From: Globomyces pollinis-pini
Lineage: Eukaryota; Chytridiomycota; Chytridiomycetes; Rhizophydiales; Globomycetaceae
Assembly: GCA_025399215.1 (NCBI GenBank)
Contig: MU621111.1
Location: forward strand, 9,684 to 73,683
DNA length: 64,000 bases
Direction: 5' to 3'
The notes under the pieces were generated by a model. It had not been told where the DNA came from. It ran no database searches and was given only the letters and a program-made list of their open reading frames with translations. A program made the translations under genes and the position numbers. Positions 1 to 11,786 of the stretch are shown in pieces (within the stretch, counting starts at the first letter, position 1; each line of letters opens with the position of its first letter).

Positions 1-1560
1 CCAAAGAAGGATCCTGAAGAACCTAAACCGCCAAAGAAGGATCCTGAGGAACCAAAACCAAAACCATTTCCACTGCCAGACATCACTATTCCTATAATTG
101 ACATTATAAAACCATTCCCAAAGCCAGATAAGCCAGATAAACCAGAGAAGCCTGTTCCAAAACCTGATATTCCATCACCTGTTATTCCACCCGTTGTTCC
201 ACCACCTGTTGTTCAACCACCAGTCAGTCCTGAACCCGCACCTATCGTACCACCAGTGGTTCCAGTTCCAGTGAACCCGGTACCAGTGAATCCGGCACCA
301 GTTTCTCCTCCACCTGTCGAATCAGTCCCTGTAAATCCACAACCTGTCATCCCTCCAGCTCCTTTACCAAAACCAGACAATCCCAATCCAGCTCCACAAC
401 CTGTAGTGAATGGGACAAATGGTTTTGGCGTTGGTCAGATCAATAATGTTCCAATTCCTGTCGTTAATTCAGTAAATAAGGAGAAAAATAGTGGTGGTAA
501 CTCTTCATCTGATTCACCTGCGGCTGTTAATGCCGAATCCCATCCAAATCCTCCTGCATTTCCTCCTAAATTTGGAGATGATTCCAAGTTCAGTGTATTT
601 GGAAAAACTGGAGTGGTAGTGCAAAATGTTCCAAATGATACTCCTGCCGATTCTCCTTCCAGAAAAGATGGTAATCGTTTAGAAGGGAATATTGTTGGTG
701 GACAAGGCACTGGTGTTGACGGTGTGCCTTTAGGCAAAGGATCTTCACCTTCTGAGAGTGGGGACGCTTCATCCAATTCAAACTCTAATGCTAGTGCAAA
801 CTCTATCACTGGAAACTCTTCGATCATCATCTGGAGCACTGTTGGAATGGCTATTTTTGTGATGGGTGGTTTTGTTGCTGGATATAGAACATTTTCTGAA
901 GATAAAGGTGATAGAGACCAATCCATTTCTCCAAAAGGCATTGAAAGTGCACATATGAATTCAGCCCCTAAAGATTTGTCAATGGAACGCTTTTCTGTTG
1001 CTCCACCACTTGCTCCACTTGCTCCTATTTCGCCATTGGCTGATAGTAGACAGAGCTACTTGTCAGATGTTTCCAGCATTGGATATGTTTCTCAACCTCC
1101 TACTAGACTCCCTGAACTCAAAGAGCAATTGGTAGGAGAAATTATTGCTGTTGGAAAACCTCAGGTTCAAGTTTACAATGAGGTCCATAGCCCAATTCTC
1201 AATGGTTATAAAGCTCAAATTCGAAATGCAGAATCTGCGATCTATAGTGATATGGATAGTGTCTTAGGAAAGTCCAATAGTTATCAAAACTTTGACAACT
1301 CCATTTACCGTCAATCATCAATTACAACTGACAGTATATTGGATTCATCTGAAGCAGGTGATATGCTTTCTGGAATCTTTCAACACTCCTCAATTATTCA
1401 AATGATGAATACTCCGAATGATAAAGCTTATGCCGTTGCTGCTGCCGCATCTGTTGTTGCCTCCCAAGAATCCACCCACTCTCAATCCGATAAATATGAT
1501 TCTATGATGTTTTCTGAATTCGGAGATGACTATGTAGACTCGTCTGATGAAGACAACTGA
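1..1560 (+). CDS. C-terminal part of a proline-rich single-pass membrane protein (5' end outside window)
   Basis: The reading frame is open from base 1 to the stop at 1558-1560, so this is the 3' end of a larger gene. The visible part begins with a repeated PKKDPEEPKP unit and a long Pro/Val/Lys-rich stretch (about residues 1-150 of what is visible). A Ser/Asn-rich linker follows, then a single hydrophobic segment (IIIWSTVGMAIFVMGGFVAG, about bases 823-883) and a cytoplasmic-looking tail rich in Ser, Asp and Pro. The order of low-complexity ectodomain, one membrane span and acidic tail suggests a cell-surface or wall-anchored protein with its N-terminus outside; that topology is inferred. No catalytic domain is visible and no family is recognised. 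No intron is needed in the visible part. Confidence 0.75.
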   Translation, partial: PKKDPEEPKPPKKDPEEPKPKPFPLPDITIPIIDIIKPFPKPDKPDKPEKPVPKPDIPSPVIPPVVPPPVVQPPVSPEPAPIVPPVVPVPVNPVPVNPAPVSPPPVESVPVNPQPVIPPAPLPKPDNPNPAPQPVVNGTNGFGVGQINNVPIPVVNSVNKEKNSGGNSSSDSPAAVNAESHPNPPAFPPKFGDDSKFSVFGKTGVVVQNVPNDTPADSPSRKDGNRLEGNIVGGQGTGVDGVPLGKGSSPSESGDASSNSNSNASANSITGNSSIIIWSTVGMAIFVMGGFVAGYRTFSEDKGDRDQSISPKGIESAHMNSAPKDLSMERFSVAPPLAPLAPISPLADSRQSYLSDVSSIGYVSQPPTRLPELKEQLVGEIIAVGKPQVQVYNEVHSPILNGYKAQIRNAESAIYSDMDSVLGKSNSYQNFDNSIYRQSSITTDSILDSSEAGDMLSGIFQHSSIIQMMNTPNDKAYAVAAAASVVASQESTHSQSDKYDSMMFSEFGDDYVDSSDEDN

Positions 1561-1620
1561 ATGTTTTAATAAAATGAATTTGAAATAAATTCTCATGGTC
1601 TGTTTATTTGAGTGAACTTC

Positions 1621-2433
1621 TTAGAGTCTTCGCAAGCTTTTCTTGTCTACCTTAGTTGCCTTGGGTTTGACTGTAGGTAAAGTGTTTGATTCCCTTGAAC
1701 GTTTCTTTGGTGAGATGCTGTTACTTTGTGTCAATATTCCTGTTTTCTCGGACGTTTCTTGTTTAGATTTCATTGCATGAATACTGGTCATTAATTTCGC
1801 ACGTTTATCGTATTGTTCTTTTATCAATTGTCATGAATTCTTACCATAGTCTTCCAACAGTAATTTTCCAGCTTCTTCGTTAAGTGCAGATTCAGGGTTG
1901 GGTACAATTAGTAAACATTTTATAGTCTACAACAGTTAGATCTGATTTAAAAAGACTACGAGTAATAATTGAGATAATGTCACTGAAGGTTTCCAATCCT
2001 AACAAATCAGATAAACAATCAACATACTTTTTTAAGTGTACTCACACATACTTCCCCAACGTTAGAGACGTTTGGATGAAATATTTTGGTAAGGAAAGTG
2101 ACATTTGGTGGAGATGTCGGATAATCATTGCCTAAAGATATCTTTAATTTGAAAAATCCTCTATGAAATGGAGTCCCTTTAATAACATTAGATATATCAA
2201 GCACTTACCCACTTGTTGAATTAGAAATCATATGCTCCATACCTGGTCCTTGAATTAATCCTTCTAGTTCAGTAATATCCCCATCACAAATATTTGTGGT
2301 AATCCCTTCAATTGGATGTTGCTGTAATTCCTTTAGCTCTGATGATTGTCGTTAAGTAACCGAAAGAAACAAACCTAATTATAAGTCGAATAAGTATCAT
2401 TCCTTTTGTTATCTTCTTGATGGGAAATTCCAT
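1621..2433 (-). CDS. UBE2S: Ubiquitin-conjugating enzyme E2 S-like
   Basis: An E2 enzyme that carries ubiquitin on a cysteine; in animals UBE2S extends K11 chains with the anaphase-promoting complex. After splicing, the protein shows the UBC fold core ([16 protein letters not shown]), the HPN motif, the active-site Cys in [10 protein letters not shown], and [11 protein letters not shown] followed by a basic tail rich in Lys and Ser, as in UBE2S. At least six short introns of 27-34 nt are required. One gap between GP and GTP is best explained by two introns around a 3-nt exon (TGG, 2209-2211), which restores the E2 spacing GPxGTP. The first exon, from an ATG at 2431-2433, is the weakest part because its junction is ambiguous. 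Orthology to UBE2S rather than another E2 rests on the C-terminal half. Confidence 0.85.
2209..2211 (-). other. Putative 3-nt microexon of the UBE2S-like gene
   Basis: Between codons for GP and GTP the gene has 66 nt. It divides into a 31-nt unit (2212-2242), TGG, and a 32-nt unit (2177-2208). Each flanking unit starts with GTAT or GTAAGT, contains CTAAT and ends in AAG, like single introns elsewhere in the window. Including TGG gives GPVGTPF, which matches the usual E2 spacing; skipping it deletes one residue. Confidence 0.55.
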
Positions 2434-2712
2434 GTCCGACCAACAATTAACAAGAGGTAAAAATTTGTATCAAACGCGATTAAATACAAGTGTCTAACTC
2501 ATACATTTTGAATTGATCGGTCGGATGTCTGTCCGTTAGAAAACGACGAGTAAGAAAGTAAAGTACAAATAAATTGTAAATTCACTGCACAGTTGTAAAA
2601 ATTAAGTGGGAAATAGCATAAGCGTTATAAGCTCTCAACGTTAAATGAAATTTATGTATATGGGGATGTTTATATTCAATTGGTAACTTCAACGCGTCAT
2701 TGTTTATTGAAA

Positions 2713-4553
2713 ATGTCAACACAATCGCTAAATGCAGGAGTTCCATTGGAAGATTTAACGAAAAAAACCATTGATATTCTTTCTAGATTTATTCAGAAAC
2801 CACCATTAAATACAAAGCTACTTTCAAAACCACCATTTCGTTATCTACATGATATGATATCCGAAATTATCAAGGTATCTGGAATTTGTGAAGGATTATA
2901 TGACGAAAATGAGATGAATTCTGAAAATTATAAGGTTTGAATGAATTATAGCTCAGAAATTTCTTAGGATAAAGATTCGAAAGTAATGTTTTTAACGAAA
3001 ATGATTGATTGCATGAGTAATCTATTTTTATTAAAATAGCAATTAGAATTTGCTACGGGAGTGGAACTTAAAGTAAATCCCTTAAAAATCGTCGCTGGAC
3101 TCGAACCAGAAGAGACGAATGTGTTTTTACAATTAATTGGAAAAGTAGTTTTAAAGAAAGTGAGAAGTTAGTTATCCACTCATTTTAAATAGGTTGACAC
3201 GAAAAAGGCTGTGATTGCTGTCAATGCTGGTAAAAAGCTTTCCATTGGACAAGAAGCAATTGTACAACCAGAATCAATAAAACCACCACCAAAGGTGATT
3301 CCCACTACTGCTCCATCAACTTCTTCACAGTCAAACGAACCTGCTTTGAAGCTAGATGAAGAAAATGTAAAGACATCCAATGCTGTTGGAAAACCAGTTG
3401 CATCACCATCTCCCAATCCAGGACAAAAATCATCTCCCGCATCTGCCCCAATAGAGAAACCGTATTTATTTATCGATACTCATTGTTAATAGAGCCGAAA
3501 GTCAAAAGCGTGTGGAAGAGACCGCTCCATCTCCAGTTCTCCAAACTAAAAAACTGGCTGAAAACAATGAAGTTAAAAATCCAACAGCCAAGCCTCCCAC
3601 CAACAGCTTTCGAGAGCCACTGAGCAGTGATACGGAAAAGGAGGTTGATCCACAACTTGGTACGTAAGGTACCCTTAATAGTAGATGAAAATGGCATGGA
3701 TGCAGAGAATGACTCGGGAAGATTTCAACCAATCCAGATGAAAAGAAGAGAAAGGCCAATGAGTGCTCGTCCACCCCCTCCAAAGCTTAAACCAGCTGAT
3801 GTGGTTGAGGAAGAAACACGAAAGTATTAAATCACCATTATTAAGAAATAGTCTTGTTCCAATACATACTGACGGACTCAAAAAAGATGAAGATGATGAT
3901 GAATTTATCATTCAGGCTGTTCAAAGGGAACCTGTTAGGGTATAATTACTCTTTTAATAGTAGAAACCAGAATCAGGGTTAACTGATCAATCGAATGATC
4001 AGCATGGTAATTATAAATGCACTAACAGTCAGGCGGTCTAGTACAGAAAATATTGCAAACAAAGCAAGAGTTAGAAGGAAAGGATGGATCAGAAGCCAAA
4101 TCTAATGCCACTCTATCCGTAACTCAAGTTGGATCAAAAGAAATATCATTTCTAAGAGAATCTATTCAACAGCTATGTCAGTCAACCAACCCTCTGGGAA
4201 AAACAATGGATTACCTCCAAGAGGACGTGGATGCAATGAACAAAGAGTTGGAAATTTGGAAAAGGGAAACTGGCAATTTTAAACGCCAAGCAGATGAACA
4301 GCAAGAGTATTTATTGACCTTGCTTTAACCTTTAGTATAACGAAAAAGACTTTGAGTCCATATGAGGAAAAACTGGCCCAAATAGAGGTTAGCATTGAAG
4401 AACAAGTAACAGCTAATTATAACTCATATCTATAGCTTCAAAAAATTGCCTCCCTTAAATCCGATATTTTACAAGTAGTTATTGATAGACACTAATGTAT
4501 AGAATGATATCACGACTGAAAAACTACTAAGAACAATTGTTTCTTCAAAGTAG
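2713..4553 (+). CDS. IFT54: Intraflagellar transport protein 54 (TRAF3IP1/MIP-T3)
   Basis: IFT54 is a subunit of the IFT-B complex that moves tubulin and other cargo along flagella. The N-terminal calponin-homology-like domain is clear (KPPLNTKLLSKPPFRYLHD, then IVAGLEPEETNVFLQLIGK). A low-complexity Pro/Lys/Ser middle follows, then the conserved HGGLVQKIL motif and the C-terminal coiled coil with NPLGKTMDYLQEDVDAMNKE. About eleven introns of 24-33 nt connect the pieces; each restores alignment to the family without gaps, for example 23 residues between AIDxxx and IVAG. The start is the first ATG in the conserved frame. The gene faces away from UBE2S. Its presence is the strongest sign that the organism builds a flagellum or cilium. 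Confidence 0.93.
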
Positions 4554-4696
4554 ATATATCTAGTAGAATAAAGTAAATGAAATTCTTACCTTTTTTAAGC
4601 TTGTTTGAGATGAACATCAAGGGAAAAATTCGGAAAAAACAACTAGAAGTCAAGTGGTTGAACTTGATCAATTTCATTTAATTCATAACTGTTCGA

Positions 4697-7600
4697 ATGC
4701 CTTTTAAGTCCTTGAAGTTATTCTGGTCCAATATCACTTTCGGATATGTTAATGAGCTTATTCGAAGAGGAAATAGAACTGAATTAAAACCATCGGATTT
4801 CAGTCCAGTGGAAGAGACAGAAGAAGCAGAAGAACTGTCGATCAGATTGTCAGATAATTTGAAAAGGAATAACGGAAACTTAGCAAAATCACTTGTATGC
4901 TCAAGTTACTAATAATATTAGTGGGACACATTTGGCAAATCCTTCTCAGTCGTTGGATTTGGATTTTTCATTGAGATTGCTTTCAAGATTGGGGAAGGAT
5001 ATTTATTAGGGCAGCTGCTTAAATGGTTCCAAAATCCAATTTTAATGAATGCTGGCTATTATTATGCAACTGGTTTGGTATTGGTTGTTGCTTTCCATGG
5101 TTTTCTAAGACATTGGATGTTCTTCAATGCGATCAGAATTGGTATGCAGGTTAGGATAGCATTGACCTCTACAATTTACAAGAAATGCTTATCTTTGTCT
5201 ACATCACATACAACATCATCAGGATTGATTGTGAATCTTATCTCTAGTGATGTACAGAAATTTGAAGATGCATCGTCTTGGCTTAACTTTATATGGGTTT
5301 CGCCAATTGAATTAATTGTTGTGTGGTTTTTCATATATTTGGAAATAGGATGGTCTTCTTTGGCTCCTTTTATAACACTAGCACTTCTATTTCCATTACA
5401 AGCAAAACTTTCTCAACTATTTGGCAATTTACGTGGGTTGTCAATGGGACTAAGAGATAATTGGCTAAAAAACATATCAAACATGCTATCTGGTGTCTTA
5501 GTTGTGAAGGTACTACTTTGGTATTAACTTGGACATAGTTGTATGCCTGGGAAGACGCATTTATTAAAACAGTCAATTTACTGAGAAACCAAGAAATTGA
5601 ATTATTAAAAAGAGGGTCACTTTTATTGTCAGTGAATGTTTCGTTTACACACACTTCACCAGGTATTATCAGAGTATATTTATCTTAGCATTACTTGCTA
5701 TAATCACATTCCTCACTTTTAATTTATCAGGTGGTGTATTGTCTCCATCGAACGTATTCACTGTAATCACGTACATGAACCACACAAGGATTACTTTGGT
5801 ATGTAATTTTCCAAAAGGTGTTCAATATGTGGCTGAATCTCTTGTGTCATTAAGACGAATCGAACAGTTTTTGTCTTTGTCGGAAATAGATCACCTGCAA
5901 GATGATCGGGTCGCGCAAGACGCATTTTTATCTGAATTAAATGACAAAGAAATTGTTGTTTCCATTCAAAATGCAACCTTTTCATGGGAAGAATCCTTCA
6001 GTTCAGATATTCCTAACCTCGACCACCCAATTTTACACAATATATCGTTAACGTTACGAAGTGGTACATTAACTGCAATTAGTGGACCTGTTGCTTCAGG
6101 AAAATCGTCGTTGATTCAGGCCATTCTGGGGGAGATGAAATGTGACTCTGGCAGGATTGCTGTTGCAGACTGCAAAATCGCGTATGCATCACAAACACCG
6201 TGGATTCAGTCTGGTACAATCAAACAGAATATCTTATTTGGGTCTGATTACGATCCAATTTGGTTTGATCAAGTCATCAAAGCTTGCGCAATGGAAAGAG
6301 ACATATCTCTGTTTCCGAATGGGGTGAATACGTATATTGGAGAAAGAGGAGTCACGCTTAGTGGTGGCCAGCGAGCCAGATTAGCGTTAGCGAGAGCAGT
6401 GTACTACAATGCTGATTTGTACTTATTGGACGATCCGTTAGCAGCAGTTGACGTAACTGTGGGGAAGCAGCTGTATAATAATTGCATCACTGGAATTCTC
6501 AAAAACAAATGCGTCTTATTGATTACCCAGCAAGTACAATTAATTGGCAAATCAGCTTTTGTCATGACTCTTGAAAATGGTAAATTAATTGCCCAGACAC
6601 AAAGTAGTGCATCATTAATGACAGTTATTGATAACTCAATCACCGAACTCGTTGTGCCACCTGTTACAAATGAAATATCAATGGACTATGATTTATTAAA
6701 GGAGGAACTCACGACAGATATGATGGAAGAGGAGAGCTCTAACGGAAGTGTTGCATTCGATGTCTATTTTGAATATATGAAAAGTGGATCGACGGTGTTA
6801 GGGGTCGTAGGTTTCGGTTTCTTGATGATTATTGGCCAGCTTTCTTTGCTCAGCACAGACTGGTGGCTTTCGCATTGGTCTACTCAAAGTCCAACGGAAC
6901 AAGGAAATCCATTATACAAGACAGTAGTGTTAGTACTGCTAGCATTCGTTATGCTTTTTGGCACTTTTAGAGTCACTGTTTATTTTTTAATGTGCGTATC
7001 TGCCAGTCAAGCATTATTTGAAAAAATGCTATCTGCTGTCTTTCGGAGTCCTATGTTGTTCTTCCAGTCCAACCCTCAGGGCCGAATCATGAATAGATTT
7101 TCCAGAGATATGGCACTAGTAGATGAAATGCTGCCTGCTGCGTTTTTTGATACAATTGCTTGTGGTTTGTTCTTTATCACAACGGTGATAGTTACAATGG
7201 TTGTTGTTCCGTATACTATATTTTTAGTACCCTTTCTAGCGTTTGCCTTTTATAAACTTCAGCAATACTACCTTCTAACTTGCCGCCAGGTCAAGCGATA
7301 CGAATCTAAATGTCGATCTCCTGTATATGCACATGTTCCATCCACTTTGGAAGGACTGACGATTATTCGATCTTTTACCATGGAAAAGAATTTTGCCGGT
7401 CAGTTTTACAGCAATCAAAATGAACACTCGCGAATGCTATTATGTTACCTCAGTTGTGTAAGATGGCTTGGTCTCAGATTGGATCTTATGGTGACTGCAT
7501 TTTTGGCTGCAGTAACATTTGGATGTGTGACATTCCAATCATTTCTTAATGTAAATCCAGGGTTAATGGGATTGCTTCTGACGTATTTAATGTCTCTATG

Positions 7601-8573
7601 TGATATGCTTCAATGGTGTGTTCGGCAGGGTGCAGAGACGGAGAATTTGATGATTTCAACTGAACGAATTTTTGAGTACATGAAGTTACCATCCGAAGCT
7701 CCAACTGTGACGGTTGTCTCTGTTGCTCCAAACTGGCCTGTCAAAGGGGAAGTTGTTTTTGAGCACATGAATTTAACATATCCAAATTCAAATAAAGAGA
7801 AGCCAAATCCACCAACGCTAGTGGATTTCAACATCACTTTTCAACCGGGAAGTAGAGTTGGGATAGTCGGACGAACTGGTGCTGGGAAATCATCTTTAAT
7901 TCAAGCACTATTCCGAATTGTGGAGCCAAGTCCAACAGGCAGTATTAAAATAGATAGTGTCAACACTTCCGATATTGGACTAGACGATTTGCGATCAAGA
8001 ATTTCTATTATCCCACAAGAGCCATTCTGTTTCAAAGGTACAATTCGATTCAATTTGGATCCTTTTGGTAAGTATACAGATGAAGAATTATGGAATGTGC
8101 TTGAGCTGGTTAAATTAAAACAGGCAATTGAATCTGATGCAAAGAAATTAGACGCTATTGTAGTTGAAAATGGAGGTAACATTTTGCATTATTAACTCTT
8201 AGCCAACTGGTCCGTCGGCGAACGACAATTAATCTGTTTAGCAAGGGCTATTCTGCGGAATTCAAAGCTTATTGTAATGGACGAAGCAACCTCTTCGGTA
8301 GATTTGAACACAGATACCTTAATACAGACCATGATTCGTGAAAGATCAGGAAGTTTTGGTGAATCGACAATTTTGACCATCGCGCATAGACTATTGACCG
8401 TGATAGATTATGATTATATATTAGTACTTGATCAAGGTAGCGTCAAAGAATATGGAAAACCTTGGGAATTACTTCAAAATTCATCTGGTTATTTTTACAA
8501 GATGGTTCAAGAAATGGATGAAGCTTCGATTAAAGAACTAAATGAGTTAGCATACGCGGCATACAAACAATAA
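4697..8573 (+). CDS. ABC transporter, subfamily C (MRP/ABCC4-like full transporter)
   Basis: An ATP-driven exporter of the multidrug-resistance protein family with two membrane domains and two nucleotide-binding domains in one chain. The first membrane domain is in the exons up to about 5790. NBD1 has Walker A GPVASGKSS, signature LSGGQRARLALARA and Walker B LYLLDDPLAAVD, with the Asp in place of the catalytic Glu that is typical of ABCC NBD1. The second membrane domain lies at about 6760-7640. NBD2 has GRTGAGKSS and, across a 27-nt intron, the signature WSVGERQLICLARA with VMDEATSSVD. Introns of 27, 29, 35 and 27 nt are needed; one restores the conserved KLYAWE. The N-terminal start is uncertain and a short upstream exon is possible. 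There is no sign of the extra TMD0 of longer ABCC proteins. The substrate cannot be inferred. Confidence 0.93.
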
Positions 8574-8636
8574 AATATTCTTTATGATCTGTTGTTACTC
8601 GTATAAGATTTCTAATTCCACGTGAAGTAAGTTGTC

Positions 8637-10315
8637 ATGGGTTTTCTAATAAAACTTCGCCAATCAATACATCGAGCAATGTCAACATTCAAAGCACCTT
8701 TTGTTGGGTCTATCGATCAAGGAACTTCTTCCACTAGATTTATAGTTTTTGATTCTGCTGGAAATGTTGTCGAATCACATCAAACAGGTATATTGGGAGT
8801 TTAAACATCTAGAATTTCCTCAATATTATCCAAAAGCTGGATGGGCTGAACATGATCCAGAAGAGATTTATTCTTACACTGTTAAATGTATTGAGGAAGT
8901 GCACAAAAAGATGTTGAAGTTGAATCTTGATCCAGTTGAAATTAAGGCTATAGGCATCACAAACCAAAGAGAAACCACATGTGTATGGGATAGATCGACC
9001 GGAAAACCTTTGCATAAAGCTCTAGTTTGGTTGGATACTCGAACAAAAGACTTGGTAGATAAACTCATCTTGAAAACACCTTCCAAAGATGCCAAGCATT
9101 TTTTGCCTGTCTGTGGACTTCCATTATCTACTTATTTTTCAGCTGTAAAATTAAAATGGCTATTGGAGAACGTTGAAGAAGTCAAAAAGGCTAATGATGA
9201 TGGAAACCTTATGTTTGGAACCATTGATACATGTTTGAATTTATCAATGAGTTAATTTTGGATAGGGATGTTGTATAAATTGACTGGTGCTACTAAAGGA
9301 GGTGTGCATATCACTGATGTGACAAATGCATCCAGAACAATGTTGATGAATCTTCATTCCTTAACTTGGGACGATGAAATCTGCGAATTTTTTGGAGTTA
9401 ACAAGTCATGCCTACCGGCAATTCGCTCTTCATCGGAAGTATATGGTCATATGGTTGAAGGATCGTTAAAAGGCGTGCCATTATCTGGAATTCTGGGAGA
9501 TCAGCAGTCTGCCCTTGTTGGTCAGCTTTGCTTTAAGAAAGGCCAAATGAAAAATACGTATGGAACTGGTTGCTTTATGTTGAAGAACACTGGTGAAACA
9601 CCAGTAATTTCAAGTCATGGCTTATTAACTACTGTGGGATATCAATTAGGACCTGAAGCGAAATGCGTCTATGCTTTAGAAGGATCGATTGCAATTGCAG
9701 GTGCTTCTGTGAAGTGGCTTCGTGATAACCTTGGTATTATCAAGACTGCAAGTGAAGTTGGCGAACTTGCATCTAAAGTGGAAAATACTGGCGGAGTTTA
9801 TTTTGTACCTGCTTTTTCAGGTATGGCAAATTAATGTCTCATATCAGGCTTATTCGCTCCTCATTGGAGGTCAGATGCAAGAGGAACAATAGTTGGTATG
9901 ACTCAGTATACTACAAAAGAGCATATATGCCGTGCTACCCTGGAAGCAGTATCCTATCAAACAAAGGATATAATGGACTCAATGGCGAAGGATTCTAACC
10001 ATCCAATTCACTTGTTGCGTGTGGATGGGGGAATGGTAAATTTTTATAAGTGAACATTAGGTTTTATCTGATCAACTCATGCAAATACAAGCAGATATCG
10101 CTGGAGTAGATATTGAACGACCTTCCATGTTAGAGACCACTGCTTTAGGAGCCGCGTTAGTTGCAGGCAGAGCAGTTGGTGTTTGGTCCGACTTATCTGT
10201 ATTTAAAACTGCAGCAACAATTCAGAGATTTAGTCCCAAATCTGATGCAAATCTAAGGGAAACCATGCATCACGGATGGAAAAAAGCGTTAGAAAGATCA
10301 CTGGGATGGGTTTGA
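8637..10315 (+). CDS. GUT1: Glycerol kinase
   Basis: Phosphorylates glycerol with ATP to glycerol 3-phosphate, feeding glycerol into lipid synthesis or glycolysis. FGGY-family features are visible: the N-terminal phosphate-binding loop [23 protein letters not shown], the [13 protein letters not shown] segment, [10 protein letters not shown] and NTYGTGCF, then RVDGGM in the second domain. Four or five introns of 25-33 nt are inferred; each rejoins conserved codons, such as GTIDT-W and [10 protein letters not shown]. Two in-frame starts exist, at 8637 and 8679. The longer form adds a basic, hydrophobic leader ([14 protein letters not shown]) that might direct some protein to mitochondria or a membrane. 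The length matches the family. Confidence 0.95.
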
Positions 10316-10469
10316 GTTAATAAATTCCATAAGAGAAATAAGAAAACCATAAGCTTATATTAGTTACGCATCTTTAGTTAAGAAAATAAAAGTATAAAGA
10401 TATTGGAGAGCTTCTTCCCTAGCGTGATTCTTGAGGTCCATAACTAAACATAAATCATTGAATTAAGTG

Positions 10470-10742
10470 TTACTGTAATAATTTTTCGATCAAATCCACA
10501 TGTGTCAAGACCATTCGACGACAGCAGTATCGTTGTAGTCCTAACACCTAGCTATTTACATTTACAACAATTACATCTAAAGCTTGTTTTGCAGTGTAAT
10601 CATTTTGAACCAAGTCCAAGTAACTGTCCCATTTATTACCGATAACTTTTCCACAACTGTCCTAGTCAATTTCCAATTAAATCCAAACCTTACAATTAAT
10701 AAGAATTTCAACCAACCTGAAGCAACGTACGGGAATGATCAT
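10470..10742 (-). CDS. RPB10: DNA-directed RNA polymerases I, II and III subunit RPABC5 (Rpb10)
   Basis: A small zinc-binding subunit shared by all three nuclear RNA polymerases. The start [12 protein letters not shown] and the later RYCCRRM supply the four zinc-ligating cysteines, and [10 protein letters not shown] and HVDLIEKLL match the family. The spliced protein is 61 residues, close to the usual 65-70. The gene is broken into exons too short to stand out as open frames. A 60-nt gap splits RCF-SCG and a 27-nt intron splits [11 protein letters not shown]. The 60-nt gap can be read as two introns of 28 and 32 nt placed end to end (junction at 10688/10689). It lies between glycerol kinase and the phosphoesterase on the opposite strand. 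Confidence 0.93.
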
Positions 10743-10804
10743 TTTGGTGTTTGATTAAATTGAAAACAAAAAAAAATCAAAAATTCAATTCAATCCTTGT
10801 TTGA

Positions 10805-11786
10805 ATGTTTTGTAGATTCTTTACCTTGATACTTCAAATCGCTTATGTGAAAAGTATCCCTAAACCAAGTTTTTCAAATCCCTTTGATGCTAACGAAATG
10901 ATGAGTTTGTCTTTTGAAGATTATTTGGGGACTGAAATGCTTCCACCTATACACCACTCTCGTAATGCTTTTGATAGAATTTTTATAATTACCTTCGAAA
11001 ATACTGATTATGAAGACGTTATGAATGACCCTTACTTAGGTGTAAGGTTACGGCAACGAGTATGTTTGTTAGTTGTTTTAACCCACCTTATAGGGCAGAT
11101 TGTTGTCTGATTATCATGCTGTAACTCATCCATCTCAAGGAAATTACTTTGCAATGATATCTGGTTCTTTCGAAGGAAATAGACGAGATGACCACGTCGA
11201 CATTATCCGTCCAAATATAGTGGATCTCTTAATCAAAGCTGAAAAATCATGGATTTCTTATCAAGAAGATTATCCTTCGGATGCTGGTTGTTTTGAAGGT
11301 GATTTAAGACCCTACGTAAGGAAGCATAATCCATTCATATCTTTTCCACATATCCGAAAAGATCCAGCACTATGTTCGAAAATTGTCAACGCAATTCAAC
11401 TTCAAGACGATATTATAAACAGTAATGTTGCCGATTATGTGTTTTACACTCCAAATATGAATAATGATGGACATGATACATCGGTACAGTACTTATCTAA
11501 TTATTTGGAAGGATTTTTGGAACCACTTCTATCCAACCAGCTATTTAGTAAAACTATGTTTGTGGTGACTTTTGACGAGAACAAAGCTTATTTTGGTATG
11601 ATAGATTTTAAGCGAAATCATATTTATACATTACTTATTGGGAGCAATTGCAAGCCAAACTCGACTGATAGCACTTATTACGATCATTACAGTTTACTGG
11701 CAACTGTTGAACAGCAATGGGAACTTGGCAACCTTGGTGAACATGATGAACATGCAACACCATTTAACTTTATAATTCACGAATAA
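10805..11786 (+). CDS. Secreted phosphoesterase / acid phosphatase family protein
   Basis: A member of the phosphoesterase family that includes fungal acid phosphatases and bacterial phospholipase C-like enzymes (Pfam Phosphoesterase, related to alkaline phosphatases). The chain begins with a hydrophobic leader of about 16 residues (MFCRFFTLILQIAYVKS) compatible with a signal peptide. Family landmarks are FDRIFIITFENTDYEDVM, the SDYHAVTHPSQGNYFAMISG segment that carries metal-binding residues, and VVTFDEN with LIGSN and YYDHYSLLATVEQ near the end. One intron of about 34 nt joins RLRQR to GRLLSDY. The substrate is unknown; a role in phosphate release outside the cell or in the vacuole is inferred. 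Confidence 0.86.

Noticed and set aside
435..941. 168-residue frame on the minus strand
   Set aside because: It is the antisense of the proline-rich gene; composition mirrors the repeats and no conserved word or start context supports it.
8160..8215. Apparent truncation of the ABC transporter NBD2
   Set aside because: A 27-nt intron joins VVENG to NWSVGERQ and restores the signature motif.
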